Positions 1 to 6,996 of a stretch of DNA of 21,461 nt are shown here, piece by piece. The DNA is from Lachnospiraceae bacterium. GTDB taxonomy: Bacteria > Bacillota > Clostridia > Lachnospirales > Lachnospiraceae. Below the pieces are notes generated by a model. That model did no database searches. It saw nothing but the letters and a program-made list of their open reading frames with translations, and was not told where the DNA came from. Positions within the stretch are counted from its first letter, which is position 1, and the number at the start of each line of letters is the position of its first letter. The position numbers and the translations under genes were made by a program. The stretch spans positions 1-21,461 of the forward strand of contig JAEDCX010000038.1 in the NCBI GenBank assembly GCA_016293925.1. The letters run 5' to 3'.

Positions 1-1896
1 CATCAGGCAGTCATCCATCAGTATGCAAGAGAGATGCTTGCCGGCGGAGGGAAGATGATCCTGGGAAGTGATTCCCATACCCGTTATGGTGCGCTTGGTA
101 CCATGGCAGTGGGTGAGGGTGGACCGGAGCTGGTAAAGCAGTTGCTGAACCAGACCTATGATATCGATATGCCGAAGGTAGTCGGAATCTATCTGACGGG
201 TGAGCCGATGAGAGGAGTGGGTCCTCAGGACGTTGCGCTTGCAATCATTGGTGCTGTATTTGCCAACGGTTTCGTGAAGAACTCTGTAATGGAGTTCGTG
301 GGACCCGGTGTGGCAAGCCTGACACCCGATTTCCGTATCGGTGTGGATGTTATGACCACAGAGACAACCTGTTTGTCATCGATCTGGCAGACAGACGATC
401 AGGTAAAAGAGTTTTATGAGATTCACGGCAGAAGCGAAGACTATGCGGAATTGAATCCTGCAAGAGTTGCTTACTATGACAGGATGATGACGATTGATCT
501 TGGCTCGATTAAGCCGATGATCGCTATGCCATTCCATCCGAGCAACACCTATACCATTGAGGAGTTGAATGCAAACCTTGCGGATATTCTTGCTGATTGT
601 GAACAAAAAGCAAGAGTAAGCTTTGGGGACAAGGTTGATTTTACGCTTACCGATAAGATCCGCAATGGCAAACTGTATGTAGATCAGGGTATCATCGCAG
701 GTTGTGCAGGCGGCGGATTCGAGAATATCTGTGCAGCTGCCGATATTATGAGAGGCACCTATATCGGTGCGGACGAGTTCACACTGAGCGTATATCCCGC
801 ATCGACTCCGATCTACATGGAACTTGCCAAGAACGGTTGTCTGGCTTCTCTGATTGAGACCGGTGCGATTGTGAAGACTGCATTCTGCGGTCCCTGTTTC
901 GGTGCCGGCGATACACCTGCCAACAAGGCATTCAGTATCCGTCATTCAACGCGGAACTTCCCGAACCGGGAGGGCTCCAAGATCCAGAGCGGACAGATTG
1001 CATCCGTTGCATTGATGGATGCCCGTTCCATTGCAGCGACGGCAGCCAACAAGGGTTATCTGACAGCAGCGACAGACGTTCCGGAGAAGATCGGCAAATA
1101 CAAATATCATTTTGACGCCAATATTTATAAAAACCGTGTATTTGATTCCCATGGCGTGGCAGATCCAAGCGTTGAGATCAAATTCGGTCCGAACATCAAG
1201 GATTGGCCGGCAATGTCAGCATTGACTGAGAATCTGGTTCTGAAGGTGGTTTCTGAGATTCATGATCCGGTTACCACAACAGACGAATTAATTCCTTCCG
1301 GCGAGACTTCTTCCTACCGTTCCAACCCGCTGGGACTGGCTGAATTTACGTTGTCCAGAAAGGATCCCGAATACGTGGGACTTGCCAAAGAAGTAAACGA
1401 AGCAGAGAAGGTAAGAGTTGCAGGCGGCGAGGCACATCCCTGCGGCGTGCTTCCGGAACTGAAACCGGTTATGCAGGAGATCAAAAAAGTATTCCCGGAT
1501 GTGAATCATGATAATTTCGGAATCGGAAGTACGATTTTTGCAGTGAAACCCGGTGACGGATCCGCGAGAGAACAGGCGGCTTCCTGTCAGAAGGTATTGG
1601 GGGGATGGGCGAATATTGCCAATGAATATGCAACCAAGAGATATCGTTCGAACCTGATCAACTGGGGTATGCTTCCGTTTATCATCCCGGAGGGAGAGCT
1701 TCCGTTCAAACGTCTGGATTACTTGTTTATTCCCGGAATCCGTAAGGCAGTGGAAGAGAAAGCATCTGTCATTACGGCTTACACCGTGATTCCCGGCGAA
1801 GGTCTGAAGGAGTTCACCATGACATTAGGTGACCTTACGGATAAGGAGCGCGAGATTATTCTGAAAGGTTGTCTGATTAACTATAACAGAGTATAG
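1..1896 (+). CDS. Aconitase-superfamily hydratase (YbhJ-like), 5' truncated by the window edge
   Basis: The frame is open from base 1, so the true start lies outside the window; about 631 C-terminal residues are present, against roughly 750 for YbhJ-like aconitase-family proteins. Visible family marks are GSDSHT (nt 64-81), a first cluster cysteine in GCAGGG (codon 703-705), and CGPCFG with cysteines at codons 886-888 and 895-897. This reproduces the C-x60-C-x2-C spacing of the [4Fe-4S] ligands. The C-terminal swivel domain carries GDGSARE (near nt 1552), matching the aconitase substrate-binding loop, and RSNLINWGMLPF. Members interconvert hydroxy-acids by dehydration and hydration using the cluster; the exact substrate of this subgroup is not evident. 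It could be annotated simply as aconitate hydratase, but it lacks the canonical SCTNS cysteine context, so the general name is safer. It is followed by a strong terminator and is probably not co-transcribed with the next gene. Confidence 0.85.
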   Translation, partial: HQAVIHQYAREMLAGGGKMILGSDSHTRYGALGTMAVGEGGPELVKQLLNQTYDIDMPKVVGIYLTGEPMRGVGPQDVALAIIGAVFANGFVKNSVMEFVGPGVASLTPDFRIGVDVMTTETTCLSSIWQTDDQVKEFYEIHGRSEDYAELNPARVAYYDRMMTIDLGSIKPMIAMPFHPSNTYTIEELNANLADILADCEQKARVSFGDKVDFTLTDKIRNGKLYVDQGIIAGCAGGGFENICAAADIMRGTYIGADEFTLSVYPASTPIYMELAKNGCLASLIETGAIVKTAFCGPCFGAGDTPANKAFSIRHSTRNFPNREGSKIQSGQIASVALMDARSIAATAANKGYLTAATDVPEKIGKYKYHFDANIYKNRVFDSHGVADPSVEIKFGPNIKDWPAMSALTENLVLKVVSEIHDPVTTTDELIPSGETSSYRSNPLGLAEFTLSRKDPEYVGLAKEVNEAEKVRVAGGEAHPCGVLPELKPVMQEIKKVFPDVNHDNFGIGSTIFAVKPGDGSAREQAASCQKVLGGWANIANEYATKRYRSNLINWGMLPFIIPEGELPFKRLDYLFIPGIRKAVEEKASVITAYTVIPGEGLKEFTMTLGDLTDKEREIILKGCLINYNRV

Positions 1897-1940
1897 AAGA
1901 TATTCTTCCAAGGATGTATTTCTGTTTACAAAGAAAAATG

Positions 1941-2013
1941 ACAGGCATTTGCAGCCGGATTGTCTTTTGCCCGACGGGCAGAGGGTAGGATACGTTGCAG
2001 ATGCCTGTTTTTT
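1941..2013 (+). terminator. Long rho-independent terminator with a nested hairpin
   Basis: The outer arms 1941-1955 (ACAGGCATTTGCAGC) and 1994-2008 (GTTGCAGATGCCTGT) pair over 15 bp with two G-U pairs, followed by T2008-2013. Inside lies a second small stem, TGCCC-gac-GGGCA, near 1969-1981. An A-rich stretch precedes the stem, so weak function on the other strand is possible. It ends the hydratase transcript. Confidence 0.85.
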
Positions 2014-2104
2014 GGTGCGTTTTTGAACGAAATAGCAATCATTTCTTAAGATTGTGGGAAAACTCTTGTGAAGGAAACAAAACAGCCCGATAGGTATTAT
2101 GTCA

Positions 2105-2118
2105 TCTTCTATAGAAGA
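2105..2118. repeat. 14-bp perfect palindrome upstream of the Ca-loop protein
   Basis: TCTTCTATAGAAGA is fully self-complementary. It sits 63 bases before the start codon at 2182, in the only gap between the terminator and the gene. No good sigma-A promoter is visible around it. It could be an operator or part of an unusual promoter; nothing else supports a role. Confidence 0.35.
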
Positions 2119-2181
2119 ATAGAGATATGGGCAAGATACACGGAGGTACTTGAACCCTAATACAACAAAGGGGGTCAAGAT

Positions 2182-3393
2182 ATGATCATTCAATCATCTC
2201 ACATTGACATGCACTCCGCTCGGAGTTACAGTCAGTCAAGCACAGCCATTGGACGGGTTGCCGCATCAGCTGCCACGATCCGGGCCGGGTTAGCGAACAA
2301 TTCGCTCTATCATCCCATCACAGATGAAACAATACTGCCGGATTCTACCGGCAATACGGGAAAATCTAGTCTCGATACGGAAAAAGAAAAGGACGGAAGC
2401 GGGCTGACTTTTTCCGACCGTTTAGAGGATTCTGCCACAGAGCAGATGACAAAGTCGCTGCTGGGGCTTCGGACAGGTACCGGAAATACCATTGCGGAAC
2501 AGAATTACAGGAAGGCAATGGAGGATATCCGCAGACGCTGTATTGCGTTTTTGATGAAGATCTTCTATGGTCAGGACCGGGATGCATATCGGGAGAAGCT
2601 GGATTCCCTCAGTACACAGGAAACGGCGCAGGAAAGTCTCTCACAGGGAAGCAGTACAACAATTGGGGAGAAACTGCAGGTAGTGCAACCCCGGGAAGTC
2701 ACGTTTCGGGTCTTTGCTGTCAATCAGACCATCGAAACAACGTATACGGAGGAGGAACAGACCGGATTTACGGCTGCCGGCAAAGTGATCAACAAGAACG
2801 GACAGGTTTTCGATATCAATGTGGAACTGTCTATGACCAGGCGATTCATGGAGCAGACGAGTCACACTACGACATTGGAGGAATGGAGCATGGTGGATCC
2901 GCTGGTCATTAATCTGGATACCAATATTGCGGGTCTGAGTGACCAGAAATTCCAGTTTGACATTGATTCCGACGGTATTCTGGATACCATCTCCCAACTG
3001 AATGCCGGAAGCGGATACCTGGCACTGGATCAAAATGACGATGGGATTATCAATGACGGCAGTGAATTGTTTGGCACGAAATCCGGGGACGGATTTGCGG
3101 ATCTGGCACAATATGACTCCGACGGCAATGGCTGGATCGATGAAGCAGATGAGATATGGAACAAGCTGTTAATCTGGACCAAGGATGAGAGCGGGAGAGA
3201 TAAACTCTATCATCTGACGGAGAAGGGTGTGGGTGCAATCTGCCTTCAGAATGCAGCTACGGATTTTTCCCTAAAATCATTAAAAGACAATTCCGTGAAC
3301 GGAGCAATCCGCAGCACCGGTATTTTTCTCTATGAAAATGGCGGTGTGGGAACCCTGCAGCATCTGGATGTGGTAAACGAAACATTTGCATAA
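2182..3393 (+). CDS. Protein with C-terminal EF-hand-like Ca-binding loops, unknown function
   Basis: 403 aa, started by an ATG 7 bases after AAAGGGGG. Residues 1-150 are Ser/Thr-rich and look disordered apart from a helical stretch near 105-140. There is no signal peptide, lipobox or membrane segment. The C-terminal third holds Asp/Gly-rich loops of the calcium-binding type: FDIDSDGILD (about 259-268), LDQNDDGIINDGSE (about 282-295) and YDSDGNGWIDEAD (about 311-323). This pattern is familiar from RTX- and dockerin-associated proteins of many bacteria (ALD.N.DG.I.DGSELFG...YDSDGNGWID). I do not recognise a specific family or function. It lies directly upstream of spoIID, and its stop codon overlaps the proposed spoIID promoter, which may be mere adjacency. 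Secretion, if any, would need a non-Sec route. Confidence 0.75.
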   Translation: MIIQSSHIDMHSARSYSQSSTAIGRVAASAATIRAGLANNSLYHPITDETILPDSTGNTGKSSLDTEKEKDGSGLTFSDRLEDSATEQMTKSLLGLRTGTGNTIAEQNYRKAMEDIRRRCIAFLMKIFYGQDRDAYREKLDSLSTQETAQESLSQGSSTTIGEKLQVVQPREVTFRVFAVNQTIETTYTEEEQTGFTAAGKVINKNGQVFDINVELSMTRRFMEQTSHTTTLEEWSMVDPLVINLDTNIAGLSDQKFQFDIDSDGILDTISQLNAGSGYLALDQNDDGIINDGSELFGTKSGDGFADLAQYDSDGNGWIDEADEIWNKLLIWTKDESGRDKLYHLTEKGVGAICLQNAATDFSLKSLKDNSVNGAIRSTGIFLYENGGVGTLQHLDVVNETFA

Positions 3394-3416
3394 CGGAATG
3401 GGCATATGCATACACT
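3388..3416 (+). promoter_or_regulatory. Candidate sigma-E promoter of spoIID
   Basis: The -35 GCATAAC (3388-3394) fits kmATATT at the first five positions. After 14 bases comes CATACACT (3409-3416), a perfect match to the sigma-E -10 consensus CATACAnT. Transcription would begin near 3423, about 26 bases before the preferred spoIID start. The -35 overlaps the TAA stop (3391-3393) of the gene before. SpoIID is a sigma-E gene in known spore formers, which agrees. Confidence 0.65.
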
Positions 3417-3448
3417 AAACAGAAAACCTGTGCGTGATAGGAATGCCT

Positions 3449-4435
3449 ATGAGAATCTTGCAGAGAGCAGGCGTTCTGCTGTTCGGCGTTGTAACAATGT
3501 ATTTGATTCTGAAGGCGCTGGGGCTGTCCGGACGCGTTGACCGGAATATGGATCATGTCAATCAGGATACCGTATATTTCGTGGCTGTAGAGGAAGTATA
3601 CGGTATCCTTTATGTTCCGGTGGATGAATATCTGATCCGATGTATGGCAGATTATTGGGAGAAGCTTGTAACAGCAGATGGCCGCTATGCGGCGGTCATT
3701 CCTACCTTGCAGGATGAGACTCTGGAGGCATTGGCGGTGGTGATACGCACGCAGCTCGTCTGTGTGATGGATCAGACCGGACGGGACAGATTCAGCGGAC
3801 GGAAGTTTTTCTTTGCAGATGCCCGGAGGATTCAGGAGAACTGGGGATATGAGGGAGATATTACATCCGAACAGATTCTGGCGGAATTGGTATCGTCTCC
3901 GGAGGGGGATTTGTGGAAGCGGATGCGGAAAGCGATAGAGTCTACCCATGGGAAAGTATTGCTTTATAACCAGGATCCTGCCGATGTGACGTATCATATG
4001 ATGAGCAATGGGCAGACCAGGGAAAACGCAAATGTCTTTCCGTGGGCGAATACCGCGGATTGTCCCGACGACAAGGAACAGGAGCTGTCTGTGACAAGGT
4101 TTTTTTACCCCCTGGAAGAATTGGAACATTTGGGGATTCCGGCGGGGAGTGAGGGAAAACCGGAGGTCATACAGGATGCATGGGGTTATGTGGACCGGGT
4201 GATCTGGGGTGATATGGTTTTCTCCGGAGAAGGATTGGCGGAACGGCTGAAGCTGCCCTCATCTGCCTATCTGATCATGCCGGATGAAGAGGGCTGCACA
4301 TTGATCGCATACGGACTGGGACACGGCTACGGAATGTCGATTATGCAGGCAGATCGAATGGCGCAGAATGAAGCAGATACAAATCAACTTTTGTCTTTTT
4401 TCTATGCATTGTTGGATTGCAAGAAAATTGAATAA
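3449..4435 (+). CDS. spoIID: Divergent stage II sporulation protein D (SpoIID/LytB domain)
   Basis: 328 aa. SpoIID is a mother-cell membrane-anchored lytic transglycosylase that acts with SpoIIM and SpoIIP in engulfment. An N-terminal membrane segment (about 8-26) is followed by recognisable SpoIID/LytB blocks: VPVDEYL (56-62), LEALAVVIRTQL (family ALKAQAVAARTY), HMMSNGQT (family YHSSSGGxT) and a C-terminal GLGHGYGMSIMQADRMA (family GwGHGvGMSQ.GA..mA). The start at 3449 has AGGA six bases upstream; an in-frame GTG at 3434 is possible but would leave only about 11 bases of leader. Oddity: the family catalytic Glu (VVAxEM after the VPLEEY box) aligns here with Tyr69 in CMADYWE, and about 14 extra residues follow, so activity is doubtful. 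Being next to a SpoIIQ-like gene matches other Clostridia. Confidence 0.8.
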   Translation: MRILQRAGVLLFGVVTMYLILKALGLSGRVDRNMDHVNQDTVYFVAVEEVYGILYVPVDEYLIRCMADYWEKLVTADGRYAAVIPTLQDETLEALAVVIRTQLVCVMDQTGRDRFSGRKFFFADARRIQENWGYEGDITSEQILAELVSSPEGDLWKRMRKAIESTHGKVLLYNQDPADVTYHMMSNGQTRENANVFPWANTADCPDDKEQELSVTRFFYPLEELEHLGIPAGSEGKPEVIQDAWGYVDRVIWGDMVFSGEGLAERLKLPSSAYLIMPDEEGCTLIAYGLGHGYGMSIMQADRMAQNEADTNQLLSFFYALLDCKKIE

Positions 4436-4458
4436 ATCGCAGTAACCGGGAGAAACTA
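4430..4458 (+). promoter_or_regulatory. Candidate sigma-F/sigma-G promoter of spoIIQ
   Basis: The -35 GAATA (4430-4434) overlaps the spoIID stop codon. The -10 GGAGAAACTA (4449-4458) matches the sigma-F consensus GgnrAnAnTw at every position; the spacer is 14 rather than the usual 15. GAATA also fits the sigma-G -35 (GmATR), with a weaker sigma-G -10 overlapping. Transcription would start near 4464-4466. spoIIQ is a forespore sigma-F/G gene in known species. Confidence 0.6.
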
Positions 4459-4494
4459 TCTCTAACAAGTATTCATTACGAAAGGAGATAGTTT
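4453..4494 (+). promoter_or_regulatory. Inverted repeat masking the spoIIQ ribosome-binding site
   Basis: AAACTATCTC (4453-4462) and GAGATAGTTT (4485-4494) are perfect 10-bp complements with a 22-base loop. The 3' arm takes in most of the Shine-Dalgarno AAAGGAG (4481-4487) and runs to 2 bases before the ATG at 4496. The 5' arm overlaps the proposed sigma-F -10, so it would be absent from mRNA started there but present in spoIID read-through mRNA. Confidence 0.5.
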
Positions 4495-4495
4495 T

Positions 4496-5380
4496 ATGCG
4501 ACGAAACGGTAACAGACCGAATAAGGAAAAGATTATCATGTTATCTGCCTCCGGTCTCATCATAACAGCACTGACATTTACGGGAATCTATGTGAGCAAC
4601 GGCTCAGCCAAGAATAGAGGGGATGGATATCGAATCAATCTGGATGAACTGAACCAGTCTTCGGATACCAATCGGAATCAGCCGCAGGCGCCGGATCTGA
4701 CGGAACAGGATACAAAGCCGAATGGTACAGTGAGTACGGATCGTGTGGAGAATCCGGGACTTGTATCGGAAGATCATATCGATCTGGATGCAGACAGCAG
4801 CAAGATTGAAAATGAATTGGGTGACAACACGCAGGAGCCGGATCTGAACGACGAAGCGGCAGAACAGGATATCGCAGAAGATGATGTGGAAGATGAGGGG
4901 CAGGCGGGTGTAGCGGCATCCGGCAGTGATGTACAGAATAATCGGAAAGAACTCCCGAAGCTCAGCTTTGGTGCGGAGAGTACCCTGAATTGGCCGGTGG
5001 TAGGTGATGTTCTGCTGAATTACAGCATGGATCAGACGATTTATTTCCCGACGCTGGATGTCTACAAATACAATCCGGCAATCGTCATCGGTTCACAGGA
5101 AGGCACCATTGTTTCTGCCGCTGCCAATGCAATCATTCTGGACGTATTCTATGATGAGGAGATTGGGAATGCGGTTCGCATGAATATCGGTAACGGCTAT
5201 GAACTGACCTACGGACAATTGAAGGATATTACGGTATCGGAAGGGGATGGCGTATTGGCCGGAGATATCATCGGTTATACGGCGGAACCGACGAAGTACT
5301 ATTCGCTGGAGGGTAGCAATGTTTATGTGAAACTCACAAAAGATGGAACACCTGTGAATCCTTTGAGTATATTAGAATAA
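4496..5380 (+). CDS. spoIIQ: SpoIIQ-like forespore membrane protein with degenerate LytM/M23 domain
   Basis: 294 aa; RBS AAAGGAG with the ATG 8 bases later. It has one N-terminal membrane anchor (about 12-34), a long acidic Asp/Glu/Gln-rich linker (about 40-150), then an M23/LytM fold (about 165-294). The fold shows GTIVSAAANAIILDV, GNAVRMNIGNGYELTYGQL, V..GDGVLAGDIIG and a final GTPVNPL. The zinc sites are gone: Gln241 in YGQL replaces the His of Y.HL, NVY (275-277) replaces HLH, and the first His-x3-Asp is absent. Loss of zinc ligands is known in Bacillus SpoIIQ, which works as a scaffold binding SpoIIIAH across the intermembrane space. Position directly after spoIID and the sigma-F-like promoter support the name; it could otherwise be called an M23 family protein. 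Confidence 0.8.
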   Translation: MRRNGNRPNKEKIIMLSASGLIITALTFTGIYVSNGSAKNRGDGYRINLDELNQSSDTNRNQPQAPDLTEQDTKPNGTVSTDRVENPGLVSEDHIDLDADSSKIENELGDNTQEPDLNDEAAEQDIAEDDVEDEGQAGVAASGSDVQNNRKELPKLSFGAESTLNWPVVGDVLLNYSMDQTIYFPTLDVYKYNPAIVIGSQEGTIVSAAANAIILDVFYDEEIGNAVRMNIGNGYELTYGQLKDITVSEGDGVLAGDIIGYTAEPTKYYSLEGSNVYVKLTKDGTPVNPLSILE

Positions 5381-5455
5381 ACCCGCAATCGGAGAAATTA
5401 CTCATTTGTGCCCTTTTTGATAAAGTACTTGTACTACCCGGTTGCTTTTGAATAG

Positions 5456-5483
5456 ATGGTCTTCCGCCGGCGCGGAAGACCAT
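5456..5483 (+). terminator. Strong 12-bp hairpin after spoIIQ
   Basis: ATGGTCTTCCGC (5456-5467) pairs perfectly with GCGGAAGACCAT (5472-5483) around a CGGC loop. What follows, TTGCTTGCT, is only a broken T-run, so termination efficiency is uncertain. Its presence argues against the long in-frame N-terminal extension of the next gene that starts at 5442. Confidence 0.65.
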
Positions 5484-5556
5484 TTGCTTGCTGGGACGGA
5501 AACTTTGTCTGATAAGGCAAAAGTATTCCACAAAGGATTGTCATATGGAATTATTC

Positions 5557-5585
5557 TTTACCGCACATGCACGATGTGGTATCAT
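5557..5585 (+). promoter_or_regulatory. Candidate sigma-A promoter of the GH9-like lipoprotein / ddl-murF cluster
   Basis: TTTACC (5557-5562, 4/6 to TTGACA), a 17-base spacer and TATCAT (5580-5585, 5/6 to TATAAT). The expected transcription start near 5592 lies about 33 bases before the chosen lipoprotein start. It is in the only sizeable gap upstream of the envelope gene cluster. Confidence 0.45.
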
Positions 5586-5624
5586 GGATTCGTATGGGTT
5601 TCAGATAGACAGATGGAGAGACCG

Positions 5625-6953
5625 ATGAAAGTTCGACAGAGAATAGTTGCTCTGATTCTGGAGATTTCCCTGATTATGACAGGCTGCGGCATGCGTGGGG
5701 GAAAGAGTAAGAGTGAGACAAATTACATATCACAGGATCCGGTTCATTTTACGGGGATGTGTGACGCAGAAGCAGTGATTGCGTATGATATTCCGAAGCA
5801 ACTACCGAATATACTGGTGAATTGCGTGGGTTATGAGAAGGATGGGGAGAAGAAGATTCTGTTTCGATCCGCCAAGGCCAGGGGTCAATTCTGGGTTGTC
5901 GACACAGCCACCGGTCAGCCTGTATATAAAGGAACGGTACCGAGTGGCAGATCGGGAGAACAGACCGGTGAATCGGTGAGTATGGCAGATATCTCGGCAG
6001 TTTCGGAGCCGGGAGAATATATCATCTGCAATGATGGGGTGGGGGAATCCTATTCCTTCATCGTGGGAGAGAACATCCGGAATAAGCAATTGACGGAAGA
6101 GATGGCCGCACTACAGGAGTCTTTACTGGAGGATATGAGGAACGATACATACAAAGCAGGGAAGTTCATCCGTATGGCAGAGCAGATGATTCATTTGTTT
6201 GCGGCGTATGACTTTTTTCCGGAGAGGTTTACGGATCATATGCTGGAGGAATATTCCGGAAACGGAATCCCGGATCTGCTGGATATGGCAGAGAATATTG
6301 CCGGATGGTTTTTGACCTTGCAGGATAAGGAGATTACTCCGGATGAACAGATGGCTTTTGCAGGAGTTCTTGCAAAATTCTGTCAAATATACAAAGAGTT
6401 CGACAATTCCAAAGCATCCGCCTATGGGAAGACGGCGGCGGAATTATATAAGCTGGCACGTCAGGAGACTGAGGAGATTGCGACGTCCATCGGCTTTTAT
6501 GCCGCGGTTACCCTCTATGAGATGCAGGGAAATGCCAAGTACCGTACGGATATCAAAGCATATGGCGATGCGGCACTGCATTTGAAAGAGATGGATGCCT
6601 TCTATCTGTTTGGGAATGTGAATTATGTATCCGGGAAGCGGAGTGTGGAGATCGCCAGATGCAGCCGGTTCATGAGTGAATTGATGACAGTTACGGAGGC
6701 AGGCTGTGTAAGCTGTCGTAGAAATGAATATAAGGTGTGCGATCCGGACGGTGAGCAGATCATCCGGAATATGAGTTATCTGGTGATCGCGAATTATGTG
6801 TTGGAGAGCGAAGAGTATCATAGTATATTGGAAAATCACTATCATTACCTGTGCGGATGCAATCCGGAAGCGGAAGTAATGCGCGGGGCGATGGACAGAA
6901 TGAGAGCGCCGTTCATTCTTTTCCTGTGCGGACTGATGGATGGTGAATCATGA
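5625..6953 (+). CDS. GH9-like lipoprotein, probably catalytically inactive
   Basis: 442 aa from the ATG at 5625, chosen because a lipoprotein signal peptide begins there (lipid Cys21 in LIMTGC) and GGAG lies 6 bases before; the frame runs back to 5442 through a terminator hairpin. Residues about 61-150 match the Ig-like N-terminal domain of family 9 cellulases (ILVNCVGY, FWVVDTATGQPVYKG, VSMADISAVSEPGEYII, YSFIVGE). Residues about 185-440 match the GH9 (alpha/alpha)6 barrel: LFAAYDFFPERF, SGNGIPDLLDMAENIAGW, YLCGCNPEAE and a final APFILFLCGLM. The catalytic segment DAGDYGKY is not recognisable; NDTYKAGKF (about 173-181) stands in its place. The region of the C-terminal proton donor (NE) is also shortened. 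It is therefore likely a surface-anchored pseudoenzyme or sugar/peptidoglycan-binding protein. It lies directly before ddl-murF, suggesting an envelope role. Confidence 0.75.
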   Translation: MKVRQRIVALILEISLIMTGCGMRGGKSKSETNYISQDPVHFTGMCDAEAVIAYDIPKQLPNILVNCVGYEKDGEKKILFRSAKARGQFWVVDTATGQPVYKGTVPSGRSGEQTGESVSMADISAVSEPGEYIICNDGVGESYSFIVGENIRNKQLTEEMAALQESLLEDMRNDTYKAGKFIRMAEQMIHLFAAYDFFPERFTDHMLEEYSGNGIPDLLDMAENIAGWFLTLQDKEITPDEQMAFAGVLAKFCQIYKEFDNSKASAYGKTAAELYKLARQETEEIATSIGFYAAVTLYEMQGNAKYRTDIKAYGDAALHLKEMDAFYLFGNVNYVSGKRSVEIARCSRFMSELMTVTEAGCVSCRRNEYKVCDPDGEQIIRNMSYLVIANYVLESEEYHSILENHYHYLCGCNPEAEVMRGAMDRMRAPFILFLCGLMDGES

Positions 6954-6996
6954 AAACCTGCCGGAACCGGTAGGAGAACGGAAAGGGCGGAAGGAT

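Noticed and set aside
376..945. 189-codon minus-strand frame opposite the hydratase
   Set aside because: It covers the codons of the iron-sulfur ligands on the other strand and has no independent support.
2086..2093. Sigma-D (flagellar) type -10 CCCGATAG before the Ca-loop gene
   Set aside because: Only 6 of 8 bases match GCCGATAT and there is no TAAA box 15 bases upstream.
3257..4129. 290-codon minus-strand frame across spoIID
   Set aside because: Shadow of the plus-strand SpoIID domain, which keeps family motifs along its length.
5442..5624. N-terminal extension of the GH9-like protein
   Set aside because: It would translate through a perfect 12-bp terminator-like hairpin and the likely promoter, and would bury the lipoprotein signal 61 residues inside.
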